Below are positions 1 to 9,604 of a DNA stretch of 64,000 nt, in pieces (the stretch's first letter is position 1; each line of letters starts with the position of its first letter). The translations under genes and the position numbers were made by a program. The notes beneath the pieces are model-generated. The model saw only the letters and a list, made by a program, of their open reading frames with translations. It was not told the origin of the DNA and did not search any database. The stretch is from assembly GCA_958295775.1 (NCBI GenBank), contig CATQHC010000009.1, positions 620,001 to 684,000 on the forward strand, in the 5' to 3' direction. This stretch comes from Chloroflexota bacterium. GTDB taxonomy: Bacteria; Chloroflexota; UBA11872; VXOZ01.

Positions 1-292
1 GGGTGAGGGGAATCTTCTCGCCTGCCGCCCTGAGTTGTGCAAAGGTCTCCTCGGGGAGAAGAAACTCGGAGCCTTTCGCTGGAGCAGGGCGCGGGTCACT
101 CGCGGCCTAGGAGATTTCTCGCTCTTTGACCAGTCTATGCGGATTACTTTAAAGGCTTGGGCCGGCGCTACCGTTCACTATATTCGCCCGCAATTCTTGG
201 CTGGCGCGGGAGCACTACTTTTGGATTACCAAGGATCACGCCGCAAGTTAAGATCATGGTTATCAGCTCATTACCAATAGAGGACCACACCC
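1..292. other. Upstream intergenic stretch, no supported gene
   Basis: This stretch has no gene I can support. The first 75 bases resemble the GC-rich 'gggtgaggg ... ctcggggagaag' type of intergenic repeat also seen near 27.7 kb and 62.3 kb. An open frame at 35-280 has arginine-rich, unpatterned composition and no family resemblance. A weak ribosome-binding sequence (AGAGGA, about 280) precedes the GTG at 293. Confidence 0.5.
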
Positions 293-1492
293 GTGAAGAT
301 AATTGACGTCGAAGCGTTCATCCCCCATTTACCGCCTGAGCCGCCCAGTTGGCTCTCGCACATTCGGGTGGCCAATCCCATGTCGCGCTATGCGGAGTAT
401 GGCGAACGGCGGGCGCTGTGGCAGGGGCCCTTGGGACCCATCATCGTGCGTATCAAGACGGATGACGGGCTGGAGGGTCTTGGACTTGGCGGCGGCGGCA
501 ACCCGGCGTGCTTTATCGTCGAGCAACACCTCAAGCGTCTGCTCGTCGGCCAAGATCCACGAGATACCGAACGCCTCTGGGACCAGATGTTTCGCGCTTC
601 GCTGCCATACGGGCGCAAAGGACTGCCGCTCATGGCCATCAGCGGCATTGACAACGCCCTTTGGGACATCAAGGGCAAGGCCGCCGGTCAGCCGGTCTAC
701 AAACTCCTGGGCGGCGCTACCAAGCCGTCGATACCGGTCTACGCCACCGGCAACCAGTCTGCGGTGTATAAGTCCCTGGGTTTCGTGGGCAACAAAGTCG
801 CCATGCCCTACGGCCCGTGGGACGGCATCGAGGGCATGAAACTGAACGAAAAGCACGTGGCGGACGCACGTGAGGCGTTGGGGCCCGACATGCTCTTGAT
901 GCTCGATTGCTACATGGCCTGGGACGTCACCTACACGCTGCGCATGGCTGAACGCCTGCGGCCGTACCACGTGTACTGGATCGAGGAAGCGCTGCCCCCT
1001 GACGACTACGAGGGCTACGCCGAACTGCGCCGCCGCATCTCCTGGACGCGCATCACCACCGGCGAACATGAATATACCCGCTTCGGCTTTCACGAACTCA
1101 TTCAACGCGGCTGCGCCGACATCCTACAGCCCGATCTCGCCTGGTGCGGCGGCATCACCGAGGCCCACCGCGCCGCGCAGATGGCCGAACCCCACGGCAT
1201 CGACGTCATTCCCCACGTGGGGGCAACGGCCAGCTATCATTTCTGTCTTGCACATGCGAATGCGCCTCTGGTTGAATTCATTTTCCGCGCGGGCGACGGC
1301 AGCGAACTCGTACCCGTGCAGCCCTTCTTTAGCGGCGAGCCGCTGCCGGAGAACGGACGCGTACGCCCGCCGGAAGTCCCAGGTTGGGGCTACGAGATTG
1401 CGCCGGAAGTTACCCTGGAACGCCCACATCCGACATCCGAAAGCAAAGGGGATGCCGCGCCCGGTTCGGCAGGCTTGGGAACAGGGGAATAA
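293..1492 (+). CDS. Enolase-superfamily dehydratase, L-rhamnonate dehydratase-like (copy 1)
   Basis: A 399-residue mandelate racemase/muconate lactonizing enzyme-type protein of the enolase superfamily. It should abstract a proton alpha to a carboxylate and dehydrate a sugar acid in the cytosol. Mg ligands are visible as Asp in LMLDCYMAWD, Glu in YWIEEAL and Glu in TTGEHEYTR. The His-Asp dyad is likely Asp in ILQPDLAWCGG and His in VIPHVGA. The PYGPWDG and GEHEYTRFGFHEL blocks are those of the L-rhamnonate dehydratase group, so that is the best guess, but the substrate is not proven. Translation starts at GTG 293; no better ATG fits the expected MKIIDVEAF start. A paralogue follows 230 bases downstream. 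The C-terminal tail after about residue 380 is poorly conserved. Confidence 0.85.
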   Translation: MKIIDVEAFIPHLPPEPPSWLSHIRVANPMSRYAEYGERRALWQGPLGPIIVRIKTDDGLEGLGLGGGGNPACFIVEQHLKRLLVGQDPRDTERLWDQMFRASLPYGRKGLPLMAISGIDNALWDIKGKAAGQPVYKLLGGATKPSIPVYATGNQSAVYKSLGFVGNKVAMPYGPWDGIEGMKLNEKHVADAREALGPDMLLMLDCYMAWDVTYTLRMAERLRPYHVYWIEEALPPDDYEGYAELRRRISWTRITTGEHEYTRFGFHELIQRGCADILQPDLAWCGGITEAHRAAQMAEPHGIDVIPHVGATASYHFCLAHANAPLVEFIFRAGDGSELVPVQPFFSGEPLPENGRVRPPEVPGWGYEIAPEVTLERPHPTSESKGDAAPGSAGLGTGE

Positions 1493-1657
1493 TGACGGTA
1501 GGGTCGCGCAGGCTGCGACTGTGGGCGCAACTGGGAGACCCAAGGGTCCGTGATGACTCCGGGGAAGAGTCCGTTGCGAAACGCCATCCCTCTTGTTAGC
1601 GATGAGGCCGCGATAGGGAGGCGGGACGCGTTATGCGGATAGGCGCCGCAAATCCCC

Positions 1658-1686
1658 TGGATTCCGGCTCTCGCCGGAAAGACGCA
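1658..1686. repeat. Stem-loop repeat of the 'ATTCC...GGAAT' type
   Basis: TTCCGGC (1662-1668) and GCCGGAA (1673-1679) form a perfect 7-bp stem with a TCTC loop. The flanks (GGA before, AGAC after) resemble the 'GTCATTCCCGC...GCGGGAATCC' element at 40044-40070. It lies between the two dehydratase paralogues, inside a spurious N-terminal extension of the second. Confidence 0.6.
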
Positions 1687-1722
1687 TTCATGCAAGGATT
1701 CATGTGCAGCGATGGGAGCGCC

Positions 1723-2883
1723 ATGAGAATTGTCGATATCGAAGCCCTCATGCCCGCCGCGCCCGCGCGCAGTAGCTGGCTCGTGGCGGAGCGCATGGCG
1801 AGCCCTATGTCCGCCTACCCGGAATACGCCGAGACCCGCAGTTCATGGCAAGGCATGGTGCCCAGAACTGTAGTCCGGGTAACTACTGATGAAGGTATTG
1901 TCGGCATCGGTGTGGGAGGCGGGGGCGTACCCAGTTGCCACATTATCGAACACCACCTCAAGCCGTTGCTCCTGGACAGAGATCCCCGCGATACGGAATT
2001 ACTCTGGGACCTCATGTTTCGCGCCACGCTGCCCTATGGGCGCAAGGGACTGCCCATAATGGCCGTCAGCGCTATCGACAATGCCCTCTGGGACATCAAG
2101 GGCCGGGCGGCAGAGCTGCCGGTCTATGTGCTGCTCGGCGGAAAGTCCAAGGGGCCTTCGCATAAGCCGCCGCGTGTGCAGCTCTACGCCAGCGGCAACC
2201 GCACGGACGCCTACCCGTCGCTGGGGTTTAGCCGAAACAAAGTCTTCATGCGCTATGGCCCACATGACGGACCTGAAGGAGTGCGCAAGAACGAAGCGCA
2301 GGTTGCCGCGGCCCGGCAGGCGCTGGGACCGGATAGGCTTCTCATGGTGGACGCCTGGATGGGCTGGGATGTTCCCTATGCCATCGCCATGGCCGAGCGA
2401 TTGCGCCAGTACGACATCTACTGGCTGGAGGAACCGCTGCTTCCCGATGATTACGACGGCTATGCCACACTACGCCGGCGTCTGCCTTGGCTGCGAATTG
2501 CTTGCGGCGAGCATGAATATACCCGCTATGGGTTCCACGAACTCATCCAACGGGGCTGCGCCGACGTGCTGCAGCCGGATCTCGCCTGGTGCGGCGGCAT
2601 CTCCGAAGCACGCCGCATCGCTGCTATGGCTGAGACTCACGGTCTGCAAGTGATCCCCCACATTGGCGGCGCGCTGAGCTATGCCTTTGTCACAGCGCAT
2701 GCGGTCTGTCCCATGGCCGAATTCATCTTTGGCAGCGGCGACGGCACGGCAATCGCGCCTATTCATCCCTTCTTTGAGGGTGAGCCATTGCCTGAGCGCG
2801 GTGAGGTAGTCCTGCCTAATACCCCGGGCTGGGGACTGGATCTCTCGCCGGAGGCCACGTTTACCCGTCCCCATCCGACATAG
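1723..2883 (+). CDS. Enolase-superfamily dehydratase, L-rhamnonate dehydratase-like (copy 2)
   Basis: A 386-residue paralogue of the preceding gene. It has the same order of motifs: Asp in LLMVDAWMGWD, Glu in YWLEEPL, Glu in IACGEHEYTR, Asp in VLQPDLAWCGG and His in VIPHIGG. It differs by a short insertion (GGKSKGPSHKPPRVQ) in the barrel region. The frame is open from 1633, but the ATG at 1723 (MRIVDIEAL) aligns with the start of copy 1, has GGGAG just upstream, and leaves out a stem-loop repeat. Two adjacent copies suggest duplication followed by divergence in substrate, possibly for two related sugar acids. The exact substrate is unknown. Confidence 0.85.
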   Translation: MRIVDIEALMPAAPARSSWLVAERMASPMSAYPEYAETRSSWQGMVPRTVVRVTTDEGIVGIGVGGGGVPSCHIIEHHLKPLLLDRDPRDTELLWDLMFRATLPYGRKGLPIMAVSAIDNALWDIKGRAAELPVYVLLGGKSKGPSHKPPRVQLYASGNRTDAYPSLGFSRNKVFMRYGPHDGPEGVRKNEAQVAAARQALGPDRLLMVDAWMGWDVPYAIAMAERLRQYDIYWLEEPLLPDDYDGYATLRRRLPWLRIACGEHEYTRYGFHELIQRGCADVLQPDLAWCGGISEARRIAAMAETHGLQVIPHIGGALSYAFVTAHAVCPMAEFIFGSGDGTAIAPIHPFFEGEPLPERGEVVLPNTPGWGLDLSPEATFTRPHPT

Positions 2884-3060
2884 CCACTGCCGTTTACACT
2901 CCATTCGTGCATGTGCAGGCAAGAGACACGAGCATACAGTCGGGCCAGGCTAGATTCCAGCATGGGGCGGGTTTGGTGGGACTCCGCCGGACGGACTCTC
3001 CAATTGCGATCTATGCCGGTGATAGCCAGCAGTCGCCAGCAGGAATCCAAGTTTTTCTAC

Positions 3061-3777
3061 TCAAAACCACTGCTCTACGATCCACTCTTGAATGAGCGTA
3101 AAGAGCTGGCTTTCGCTGAGGATCAGGCTCACCACCAGCAAGCCGGTCCAGCCAATGAAACTGGCAAGGAGTGCCTTGGCGATCGATCCTCTCAACGCCG
3201 GACGCAGCGCCAAGACGCCGTATTCAATCAGCGCCAAGTAGGTAAGTGCGGCCAGCGTGACGCCGTACAGCGGAATTACCTGAAAGAACAAGAAGATGGC
3301 GGGCACGTATGCAAAGGCGAGGGTGCGAAACACCTGCATAAGACCGGCCCGGCTGCGGAAGAGCACTTTGCACAGTACGTATGCGACAAACAGCCAAATG
3401 AACCAGGACACCAGCGCGTCGCTCATCGCTCTGGCGACAAATCCGATTGAGCCCAGAAGTCCAAACCAGAACAACCCTACCAGGAACAGGCTGATGTTCT
3501 GCACCACGATGACGATCAAGAGGGCCGTGAGCGCTTGCAGGTTCGCAGAATCGTCCTCGTGTACTTCCTTGAAGACATCGGTGTTTAGCATCACGCCGTG
3601 CACCATGCGTTCGAGGAGTTCCCACCACCGGACATAGGGGTCGACGCGCCGAATTGGGACCATCACGGCCCGGCCCCAAGCAGATTCCTGCCAAGGCCGC
3701 CGCTTGGGCTCCGGTAGCGGCTTGGCCTTATAGTCGTCATCGAGCGGTTTCATCCACGCTCGCGGTACGCGGCTCAT
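3061..3777 (-). CDS. Yip1-like multi-pass membrane protein
   Basis: About 238 residues. A basic, proline-rich cytosolic N-terminus (roughly residues 1-60) leads into four or five hydrophobic segments, for example ALLIVIVVQNISLFLVGLF, WFIWLFVAYVLC and LAFAYVPAIFLFFQV. The spacing and the ALxxYLALIEYG-type end fit the Yip1 family, common as uncharacterised membrane proteins in Chloroflexota. I chose ATG 3777 (MSRVPRAW) over an in-frame TTG at 3789 because GGGAG sits 6 bases before the ATG. It converges with the dehydratase gene and diverges from the secreted protein at 4138. Function is unknown. Confidence 0.75.
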   Translation of the reverse strand: MSRVPRAWMKPLDDDYKAKPLPEPKRRPWQESAWGRAVMVPIRRVDPYVRWWELLERMVHGVMLNTDVFKEVHEDDSANLQALTALLIVIVVQNISLFLVGLFWFGLLGSIGFVARAMSDALVSWFIWLFVAYVLCKVLFRSRAGLMQVFRTLAFAYVPAIFLFFQVIPLYGVTLAALTYLALIEYGVLALRPALRGSIAKALLASFIGWTGLLVVSLILSESQLFTLIQEWIVEQWF

Positions 3778-4137
3778 GTATTCTCCCAAGTACGTGGCAA
3801 CTGCCGTTTGGCCCTGCGGGCACGCCGGACTCTAGGCTTGATGCTTCAGAAGACCACTTGGCATTCCAAGTAAACTGGCAAGCTCAGACACACCAACCTT
3901 CACTTTCCCATACAGAGCCCCGATTCGCAACGACGAGCACACCAAGCAAGTGCTATACTCGCGTGGGAATATTTAGCTCTCTAGGCCAAGGCAAGTGCGG
4001 GTTCAACCAATACTCGCTAGGATGTTAGAAAATCGCCATCTAATGTTGCTGCGGGCAGCCCATTATCCGTTGTCACGGCGCATTACATCCGCTAGCATAG
4101 AGGGTACTGTTATTAACACTGTACCAAAACCAAGGCT
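3778..4137. other. Divergent intergenic region
   Basis: About 360 bases separating two divergent genes, so it should contain both promoters. No convincing -35/-10 pair stands out. The only clear structure is the inverted repeat at 4103-4125, annotated separately. Confidence 0.5.
4103..4125. promoter_or_regulatory. Imperfect inverted repeat, possible operator
   Basis: GGTAC-TGTTA (4103-4112) and TAACA-CT-GTACC (4114-4125) are inverted repeats around T4113, broken only by a two-base bulge. It ends 12 bases before the ATG at 4138, so a bound repressor or an RNA hairpin there could affect expression. No regulator gene is adjacent. Confidence 0.4.
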
Positions 4138-5601
4138 ATGCAAAAGCAACACATTCGCCTCTTCGGCAGCATTACTCTCGCAATCCTCATTTGGTTTGCC
4201 TCAGCAATTCCGGCCCACGCTCAAGCAGTCGGCGACCCGGATTACGCGATAGAAAACGGCTGGTACTATACGCAGACCGGCAGCAATACCGGCAGAGGTT
4301 ATGCCATCCTGGACAGTGGCGGCATTGCCTTCTGGAGCGGCTTCCAGCAGCTTGGCGGCGTGCCGGAATTGGGGTACCCGGTATCTGGGCGATTTGTCAT
4401 CGACGGCTTTGTCTACCAAGCCACCCAGAAGGCCTTGCTACAGTGGGATCAGGCAACGAGCAGCGTGAACATTGCGAATACGTTCGATTTACTCTCCGCT
4501 GCCAACTACGACGCCTGGCTTGAAGCGTTCCGTCAGATTCCCGGGAGTTTCGACTGGTCGGCTGACGATCCAATTAATGACTGGCCGGGCACGGTACAGA
4601 ATCACCTCAGCCGCATCTTTGACGCGCAGCCGGGCGATACGCCGGAGTTAACCGCCGCCCGCGCCGCATTGCGAGAGCGCTTTCTCAGCAATCCCAATTG
4701 GCTGCAACTCTCCGGACTGCCGCTTGCCATCCAGGATTTTGGGCCGATGGTAGTAATGCGCGCCCAGCGCGTGGCGTTGCAGTACTGGAAAATCAAGGTG
4801 CCCTGGGCTAACCCGGGCGATGTTACAGTAGTTCTTGGCGGCGACCTCGCCAAGGAAGCCGGCCTCATTCCGGAAGCCGCGACGGTTCCGTTGGACGCTG
4901 CCGCAGCCAGCTTGGCGGCAGCCACGCCGCCCAGTGCGACGCTCCCTCCCGCAGGACAGCAGACTACTCAGCCGCCACCACCTCCACCGCCAGTCACTGC
5001 GCCGGGACTCCCAATTGAACGTATTGCGACTGACGGCCCCGCGGATCAACTGTCCATCGTCGGACCTGCTGGAGTAATATCTTCACCTCACGGCAATCTG
5101 CGCGTCTATCTGCGCCTGCGGAATGACGCCAATTTCACGCTCACTAGCGGCATCGACGTGCTCGTACTCAATGCCGGCGGCGGCGTCATCGGTCATGCCA
5201 GCGGCGATGTCGTCGCGCTCTTGCCGGGGTTTACGCGCACGGTTCAATTGCTTTCCAGCGATCCGTTCGCAGAACCTGCAAAGCTAGAACTCCGCTTTAC
5301 CGGCGCGCTGGTCGGAGGAGCGGAACATGAGCGGACGATCGGCTTCAGTGGCGTGCAATACGCGCAGGAAGGTTTCGCCCACGTGCTGCGCGGGTCGGTG
5401 ACGAACAATGGCCCGCGTCCGTTTAGCCTCGACCTCGGCGGCGCCTTTCTCGATGCCGGCGGCGGCGTGCTGGGCATGGCTACCGGCCAGGTCAGCAACC
5501 TGCTTCCAGGCGAAAGCCGTGTGTTCACGCTGACTACCACGGAGAATGTTCTCGGTGTGGTCTCCTACGAAGTTGCCGTAAACGTGATCATTCCCAGATA
5601 A
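4138..5601 (+). CDS. Secreted protein with FxLYD-like C-terminal domains
   Basis: 487 residues. The N-terminus is a classic signal peptide with a hydrophobic core (ITLAILIWFASAI) and a PAHAQA cleavage region near residue 29. Residues 40-100 hold a GYAILDSGGIAFW ... GVPELGYPVSGRF block seen in extracellular proteins of Chloroflexota. A Pro/Ala-rich linker (about residues 245-290, with a run of seven prolines) leads to two beta-rich repeats (about 300-390 and 400-487) with NDANFTLTSGIDVLVLNAGG and LLPGESRVFTL phrases typical of FxLYD-type domains. It is probably extracellular and involved in binding; no catalytic motif is visible. ATG 4138 is supported by the signal peptide. Confidence 0.75.
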   Translation: MQKQHIRLFGSITLAILIWFASAIPAHAQAVGDPDYAIENGWYYTQTGSNTGRGYAILDSGGIAFWSGFQQLGGVPELGYPVSGRFVIDGFVYQATQKALLQWDQATSSVNIANTFDLLSAANYDAWLEAFRQIPGSFDWSADDPINDWPGTVQNHLSRIFDAQPGDTPELTAARAALRERFLSNPNWLQLSGLPLAIQDFGPMVVMRAQRVALQYWKIKVPWANPGDVTVVLGGDLAKEAGLIPEAATVPLDAAAASLAAATPPSATLPPAGQQTTQPPPPPPPVTAPGLPIERIATDGPADQLSIVGPAGVISSPHGNLRVYLRLRNDANFTLTSGIDVLVLNAGGGVIGHASGDVVALLPGFTRTVQLLSSDPFAEPAKLELRFTGALVGGAEHERTIGFSGVQYAQEGFAHVLRGSVTNNGPRPFSLDLGGAFLDAGGGVLGMATGQVSNLLPGESRVFTLTTTENVLGVVSYEVAVNVIIPR

Positions 5602-5891
5602 TTCCGCCACTCTTGGCAGAATTCCGCTGCGGCAAGCCTTGTGCAAGGCTTTCTCCCAGTCTATCTGCAGGCCGGCATCCCACTCTGTAGCTTCGGTTAG
5701 GCGCTTAACTTCACTCTTGCTTGCGGAGCACGCTCCGGCCGCGACCCCTTGGCAAACTTGGCCTCATCAGGATAGTAGCTGCCATTGCGCAGCGGCTGAA
5801 CAGTGAGCAACGAAAGAGATTCGACTGAATTCCAACTCAATCTCTTTCACCGAATCCTCAGCTCCGCTAGTCCTGGGCCAGCCCCATTGGA

Positions 5892-7775
5892 ATGCCTATG
5901 CAATTCATGATTTCGACATGGCTAATGGAGCCATTTGTTCTCCTCCGGGCAACGACGGCACGAATCGCATTTGTTATCGGCCTCGTAATCAAGGAGGTCC
6001 CAGTCGCCGGGTTCCTGCTTGCGGTACAGAGCCTTGCCTCCGGCGCCACCATACCGCTTGTCGTGTGGGCCATTAGCGGACTCATCGACACTTTGCAGGG
6101 CTCAGTCGCCGACCGGTCCGACGCATGGTCTGCCATCGTCCCCTGGTTGCTCGTGCTGCTTGCGGCTCTTGCCGTGCGCAGCCTTGACGGCGCACTAGGC
6201 GATTTCCTAAGTCAGCAGACAGGCTTACGTCTTGGCGCCGTTGTGCAACATATGGTGTGCGAAAAAGCTATCTCACTGCCGCTGCGCACCTTTGAACAGG
6301 AAGATTACTACACCAAGCTGGAAGTTGCCGGGAAGGCAGATGGCAGCAACCTAAGTTCCTTCCTGGAGAACGTATCGTGGCTGGTCGCGTCGCTCATCGG
6401 CGCTGTCGGATTGATGGCATTGTACTTCCGTGCCCACTGGCTCATTGGAATCGCATTGGTAGCGGTGATGGGGTTGCGCGCCGTCGTGCAATCCTATATC
6501 GAAAACAGCTTCTTGGAGGTCTCCTACCAAAACTCTCCCCGCAGGCGGGAGATGGTCTACTGGTCGCGCCTCCTCACTAGCCGCGACGCCTCCTCCGAAC
6601 TACGGCTGACTGCTCTTGCCGACCACGCCCTGCTGCGTCGCCGCGGCGCCTTCCGGCGCTTCTTGCGCGAGATCATGGCTGCCCAGCGCAGAATGGGCGT
6701 GCCAGATCTGGCAAGCGTCGCCGTCCAGGAAGTGGTGACACTGGTCATAGTCTTCATCCTGCTGATTGCACTCGGCGGGAGTATCAGTCTTGGCAGCATG
6801 GTAGCGCTCCTGTACGGTCTTAGCCGATTCCGCAACCTCACCGACAGTATTTCCGCCGCCTTGGGGAACGTCTATTCGGACCTGCAATACGTGGAGTACC
6901 TGCGCGAATTTCTTGCGCAGGAAGCAGAGGCCCCTGCGCCGCAAATTGCCGAGCAGACGCTCCACCGACCCTTGCGCGAGGGGATTCAGTTCCATGAGGT
7001 TAGCTTCACGTACCCGGGCGCAAAGCGACCGGCCCTTTCTGGCATTGACCTGTCACTCCGACCGGGAGAACGGATTGCGCTCGTGGGAGAGAACGGAGCA
7101 GGCAAGACCACGCTGGTGCGCTTGCTCCTGGGTCTATACCGGCCTACCCGGGGAACTATCACCGTGGACGGCATGGACTTGGCTGCAATTCACCCCGACA
7201 CATGGCGGCGCGAGGCGACGGCCGTCTTTCAGGACTTCGTCCGCTACCCCACGACGGTGGGCGAGAACATCGCATACGGTGACCCATCCTTGCTTGCGGC
7301 AGCCGCCCAAAACTCTGAAAACACCCACCTCCGCGTCGCCGTCGCCGCGGCTCAGAGCGGCGCCGCTACGTTCATCGCTGATCTGCCGGCAGGGTACGCA
7401 ACAAAGCTTGGCAAAGAGTGGTCGGACGGCATGGAACTCTCTTCCGGTCAGTGGCAGCGGCTGGCGCTCGCCCGGGCTTACCTGCGCGACGCCCAGATTA
7501 TCGCCCTGGATGAGCCGACCGCTGCCTTGGACCCCCGGGTCGAGGTAGAGTTCTACCGGCAATTCACCCGGATCACGGCTGAGCGCACCGCGGTCCTCGT
7601 CTCGCACCGGCTGGGGGCGGCCCGCCTGGCGGACCGGATTGTCGTGCTGGCAGACGGTCGCATCGTGGAGGAAGGCGACCATGAGGCGCTATTGCGCCGT
7701 GATGGCGTGTACGCCCGGATGTACAACCTGCAAGCGCGCTGGTACACCGATACCCCAAACACGGAGCAGGGCTGA
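5892..7775 (+). CDS. ABC exporter half-transporter, subunit 1
   Basis: 627 residues: an N-terminal six-helix transmembrane domain (about 1-330) fused to a nucleotide-binding domain (about 350-600). The latter shows Walker A GENGAGKTTL, signature LSSGQWQRLALARAYL, Walker B IIALDEPTAALD with the catalytic Glu, and the switch His in LVSHRLGAARLADR. This is the B/C-type exporter fold in the inner membrane. The stop codon overlaps the ATG of the next gene by one base (TGATG), so the two are almost certainly co-translated and form a heterodimer. Substrate is unknown. The start may be ATG 5892 or ATG 5898; neither has a strong ribosome-binding site. Confidence 0.88.
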   Translation: MPMQFMISTWLMEPFVLLRATTARIAFVIGLVIKEVPVAGFLLAVQSLASGATIPLVVWAISGLIDTLQGSVADRSDAWSAIVPWLLVLLAALAVRSLDGALGDFLSQQTGLRLGAVVQHMVCEKAISLPLRTFEQEDYYTKLEVAGKADGSNLSSFLENVSWLVASLIGAVGLMALYFRAHWLIGIALVAVMGLRAVVQSYIENSFLEVSYQNSPRRREMVYWSRLLTSRDASSELRLTALADHALLRRRGAFRRFLREIMAAQRRMGVPDLASVAVQEVVTLVIVFILLIALGGSISLGSMVALLYGLSRFRNLTDSISAALGNVYSDLQYVEYLREFLAQEAEAPAPQIAEQTLHRPLREGIQFHEVSFTYPGAKRPALSGIDLSLRPGERIALVGENGAGKTTLVRLLLGLYRPTRGTITVDGMDLAAIHPDTWRREATAVFQDFVRYPTTVGENIAYGDPSLLAAAAQNSENTHLRVAVAAAQSGAATFIADLPAGYATKLGKEWSDGMELSSGQWQRLALARAYLRDAQIIALDEPTAALDPRVEVEFYRQFTRITAERTAVLVSHRLGAARLADRIVVLADGRIVEEGDHEALLRRDGVYARMYNLQARWYTDTPNTEQG

Positions 7776-9580
7776 TGAGCCAGGCAAAGCCCACGAGCGC
7801 ACGATCTTGGCAAAGCCTGCGACAACTGCCGCGCGCAGTAGGCTTGCTGCTGTCCGCCGATGCCGGAGGCACAATCCTCCTGGCCGTTCTGAGCGCAGGC
7901 ATGGGGCTGTTTGCCGTGGCAGACGTGCACGTCTTGCGCCGGTTCATCGAGACAGCCGAGCAGATAGTTGAGGGCAGTGCGCCGGCAAGCGCAGGTCTCC
8001 TGTGGGGACTGGCCCTTGCGTTGCTCGCGCTGCTGCAAGCTGCAGTCCATTACGGGAAGGAATTATTCACCCGCCACCATCAGGAAATACTAGGTGCGCA
8101 CGTGGAGGAGCAGTGCCTGCAACAGGCCCAGGCCATGCCCCTGGAATGGTACGAGCACGACGAGCACTATGATCTGCTGCACCGGGTGCGGCTGAGAACG
8201 GCCGGACGCCTGAGGTCAGCCATGCGCCTCACTATGGAATCTTTGACACTCTTCGTAGCGTTGGTATCGCTGCTCGTCTATTTATGGCAATTCCACTGGG
8301 GACTACCGGTACTCATCGCAATCGGGACGACGCCAGGAGTGATTCTCCGCACGCGACTCTTGCGCGAGCAGTATCTCTTGGAACACGCGCAGACACCGCG
8401 AGAACGACGATTCGGGGTCTATACGGGCTTGCTGACGGGTCGACATGCGGCCGCTGAGATTCGGCTCTTCGGCTTGGGGCGGTGGCTCCTCGCTCAGGCT
8501 GGAGAGCTCCGCCGCGGCCTGCTCGGAGAGCGTCTGCACCTGGCGGCGCGCGTAGCGAGACGCGAGGTGATCGCTTACGGACTTAACGGCGTCGTGCATA
8601 TTGCGGCGCTTGGCTTGAGTATTGGGCTGCTCGTCAACGGCCACATCAGTATCGGCGCCGCGGCAGCGCTCTTCGCGGCGATCGAGAGCTTTCAAAGATA
8701 TTACGCCGACATCCTTTGGGAGGGCTCTTTGCTCCATAGCCACTTCCGCTTTCTTCAGGACTACTTTACGCTGATGGATAGCCCGCGGGTGGACCTGAAT
8801 GCCGGGCGGCGGCTGGAGGCGCCGCTGACCTCACCAATCGTCTTGGAAAACGTCTCATTCACCTATCCGGGCGCCGCGGCTCCGGCTCTTTCCCGCATAA
8901 GCCTGTCTATTCAACCCGGTGAAAGGATAGCGCTCGTCGGGGAGAACGGCGCGGGCAAGACCACGCTCGTCAAGCTCTTGATGGGTCTCTATCGGCCCAC
9001 GTCGGGACGCATCATGGCTGAAGGCAGCGACCTGAATCAAATTGCTCTCGCCGACTGGTACACAAAGTTCGGCGCCGTCTTCCAATCCTTCCTGCGCTAT
9101 CAGACCAACGTGAAGGAAAACGTCACCTTCGGTTGGCTGGATGGCGCGGAAGCTAGCGCACACCTGGAATCAGTGCTCGCGCGCAGCGGCGCGGACGAGG
9201 TAGCAGCAGCGCTGCCAGAGGGCCTCGACACGCCATTGGGCAAGGAATTCCATGCCGGCGCGGAGCTTTCGGTAGGACAGTGGCAAAAACTCGCGATTGC
9301 CCGAGCCTATTTTCGTCCCGCCGAAATCCTCATCCTGGACGAACCGGCCTCTGCCCTCGACGCCAAAGCCGAAGCGGCCGTCTATGCGCACTTTGCCGGC
9401 ATGGCCCAAGACCGCACCGCCGTGCTCATTTCTCATCGTCTGGCATCTTGCCAGATTGCCGATCGCATCCTAGTGCTGCGGGAAGGCCGCTTGGTCGAGC
9501 AGGGCACCCACGACGCGTTGCTGTCCGCCAACGGCGAGTACGCCGAACTCTACCGGCTCCAGGCGGCTGCATACAACTAA
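7775..9580 (+). CDS. ABC exporter half-transporter, subunit 2
   Basis: 601 residues with the same architecture as subunit 1. The transmembrane part covers about residues 1-330. The nucleotide-binding domain has Walker A GENGAGKTTL, signature LSVGQWQKLAIARAYF, Walker B ILILDEPASALD and switch His in LISHRLASCQIADR. Both ATP sites of the predicted heterodimer therefore look canonical, unlike many heterodimeric exporters that carry one degenerate site. The gene is translationally coupled to subunit 1. No processing peptidase, precursor peptide or regulator is adjacent that would identify the cargo. Confidence 0.88.
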   Translation: MSQAKPTSARSWQSLRQLPRAVGLLLSADAGGTILLAVLSAGMGLFAVADVHVLRRFIETAEQIVEGSAPASAGLLWGLALALLALLQAAVHYGKELFTRHHQEILGAHVEEQCLQQAQAMPLEWYEHDEHYDLLHRVRLRTAGRLRSAMRLTMESLTLFVALVSLLVYLWQFHWGLPVLIAIGTTPGVILRTRLLREQYLLEHAQTPRERRFGVYTGLLTGRHAAAEIRLFGLGRWLLAQAGELRRGLLGERLHLAARVARREVIAYGLNGVVHIAALGLSIGLLVNGHISIGAAAALFAAIESFQRYYADILWEGSLLHSHFRFLQDYFTLMDSPRVDLNAGRRLEAPLTSPIVLENVSFTYPGAAAPALSRISLSIQPGERIALVGENGAGKTTLVKLLMGLYRPTSGRIMAEGSDLNQIALADWYTKFGAVFQSFLRYQTNVKENVTFGWLDGAEASAHLESVLARSGADEVAAALPEGLDTPLGKEFHAGAELSVGQWQKLAIARAYFRPAEILILDEPASALDAKAEAAVYAHFAGMAQDRTAVLISHRLASCQIADRILVLREGRLVEQGTHDALLSANGEYAELYRLQAAAYN

Positions 9581-9604
9581 GCACCATACCCAAGACCGCG
9601 TTTG

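Noticed and set aside
35-280. An 81-codon open frame at the left edge
   Set aside because: Composition is unpatterned and arginine-rich, there is no ribosome-binding site, and it overlaps a GC-rich repeat.
329-1105. Long open frame antisense to the first dehydratase
   Set aside because: It mirrors the codon bias of the real gene on the opposite strand; its residues show no family pattern. Many similar frames across the window were dropped for the same reason.
1633-1722. N-terminal extension of the second dehydratase
   Set aside because: It runs through a stem-loop repeat and does not align with the paralogue; ATG 1723 has a better ribosome-binding site.
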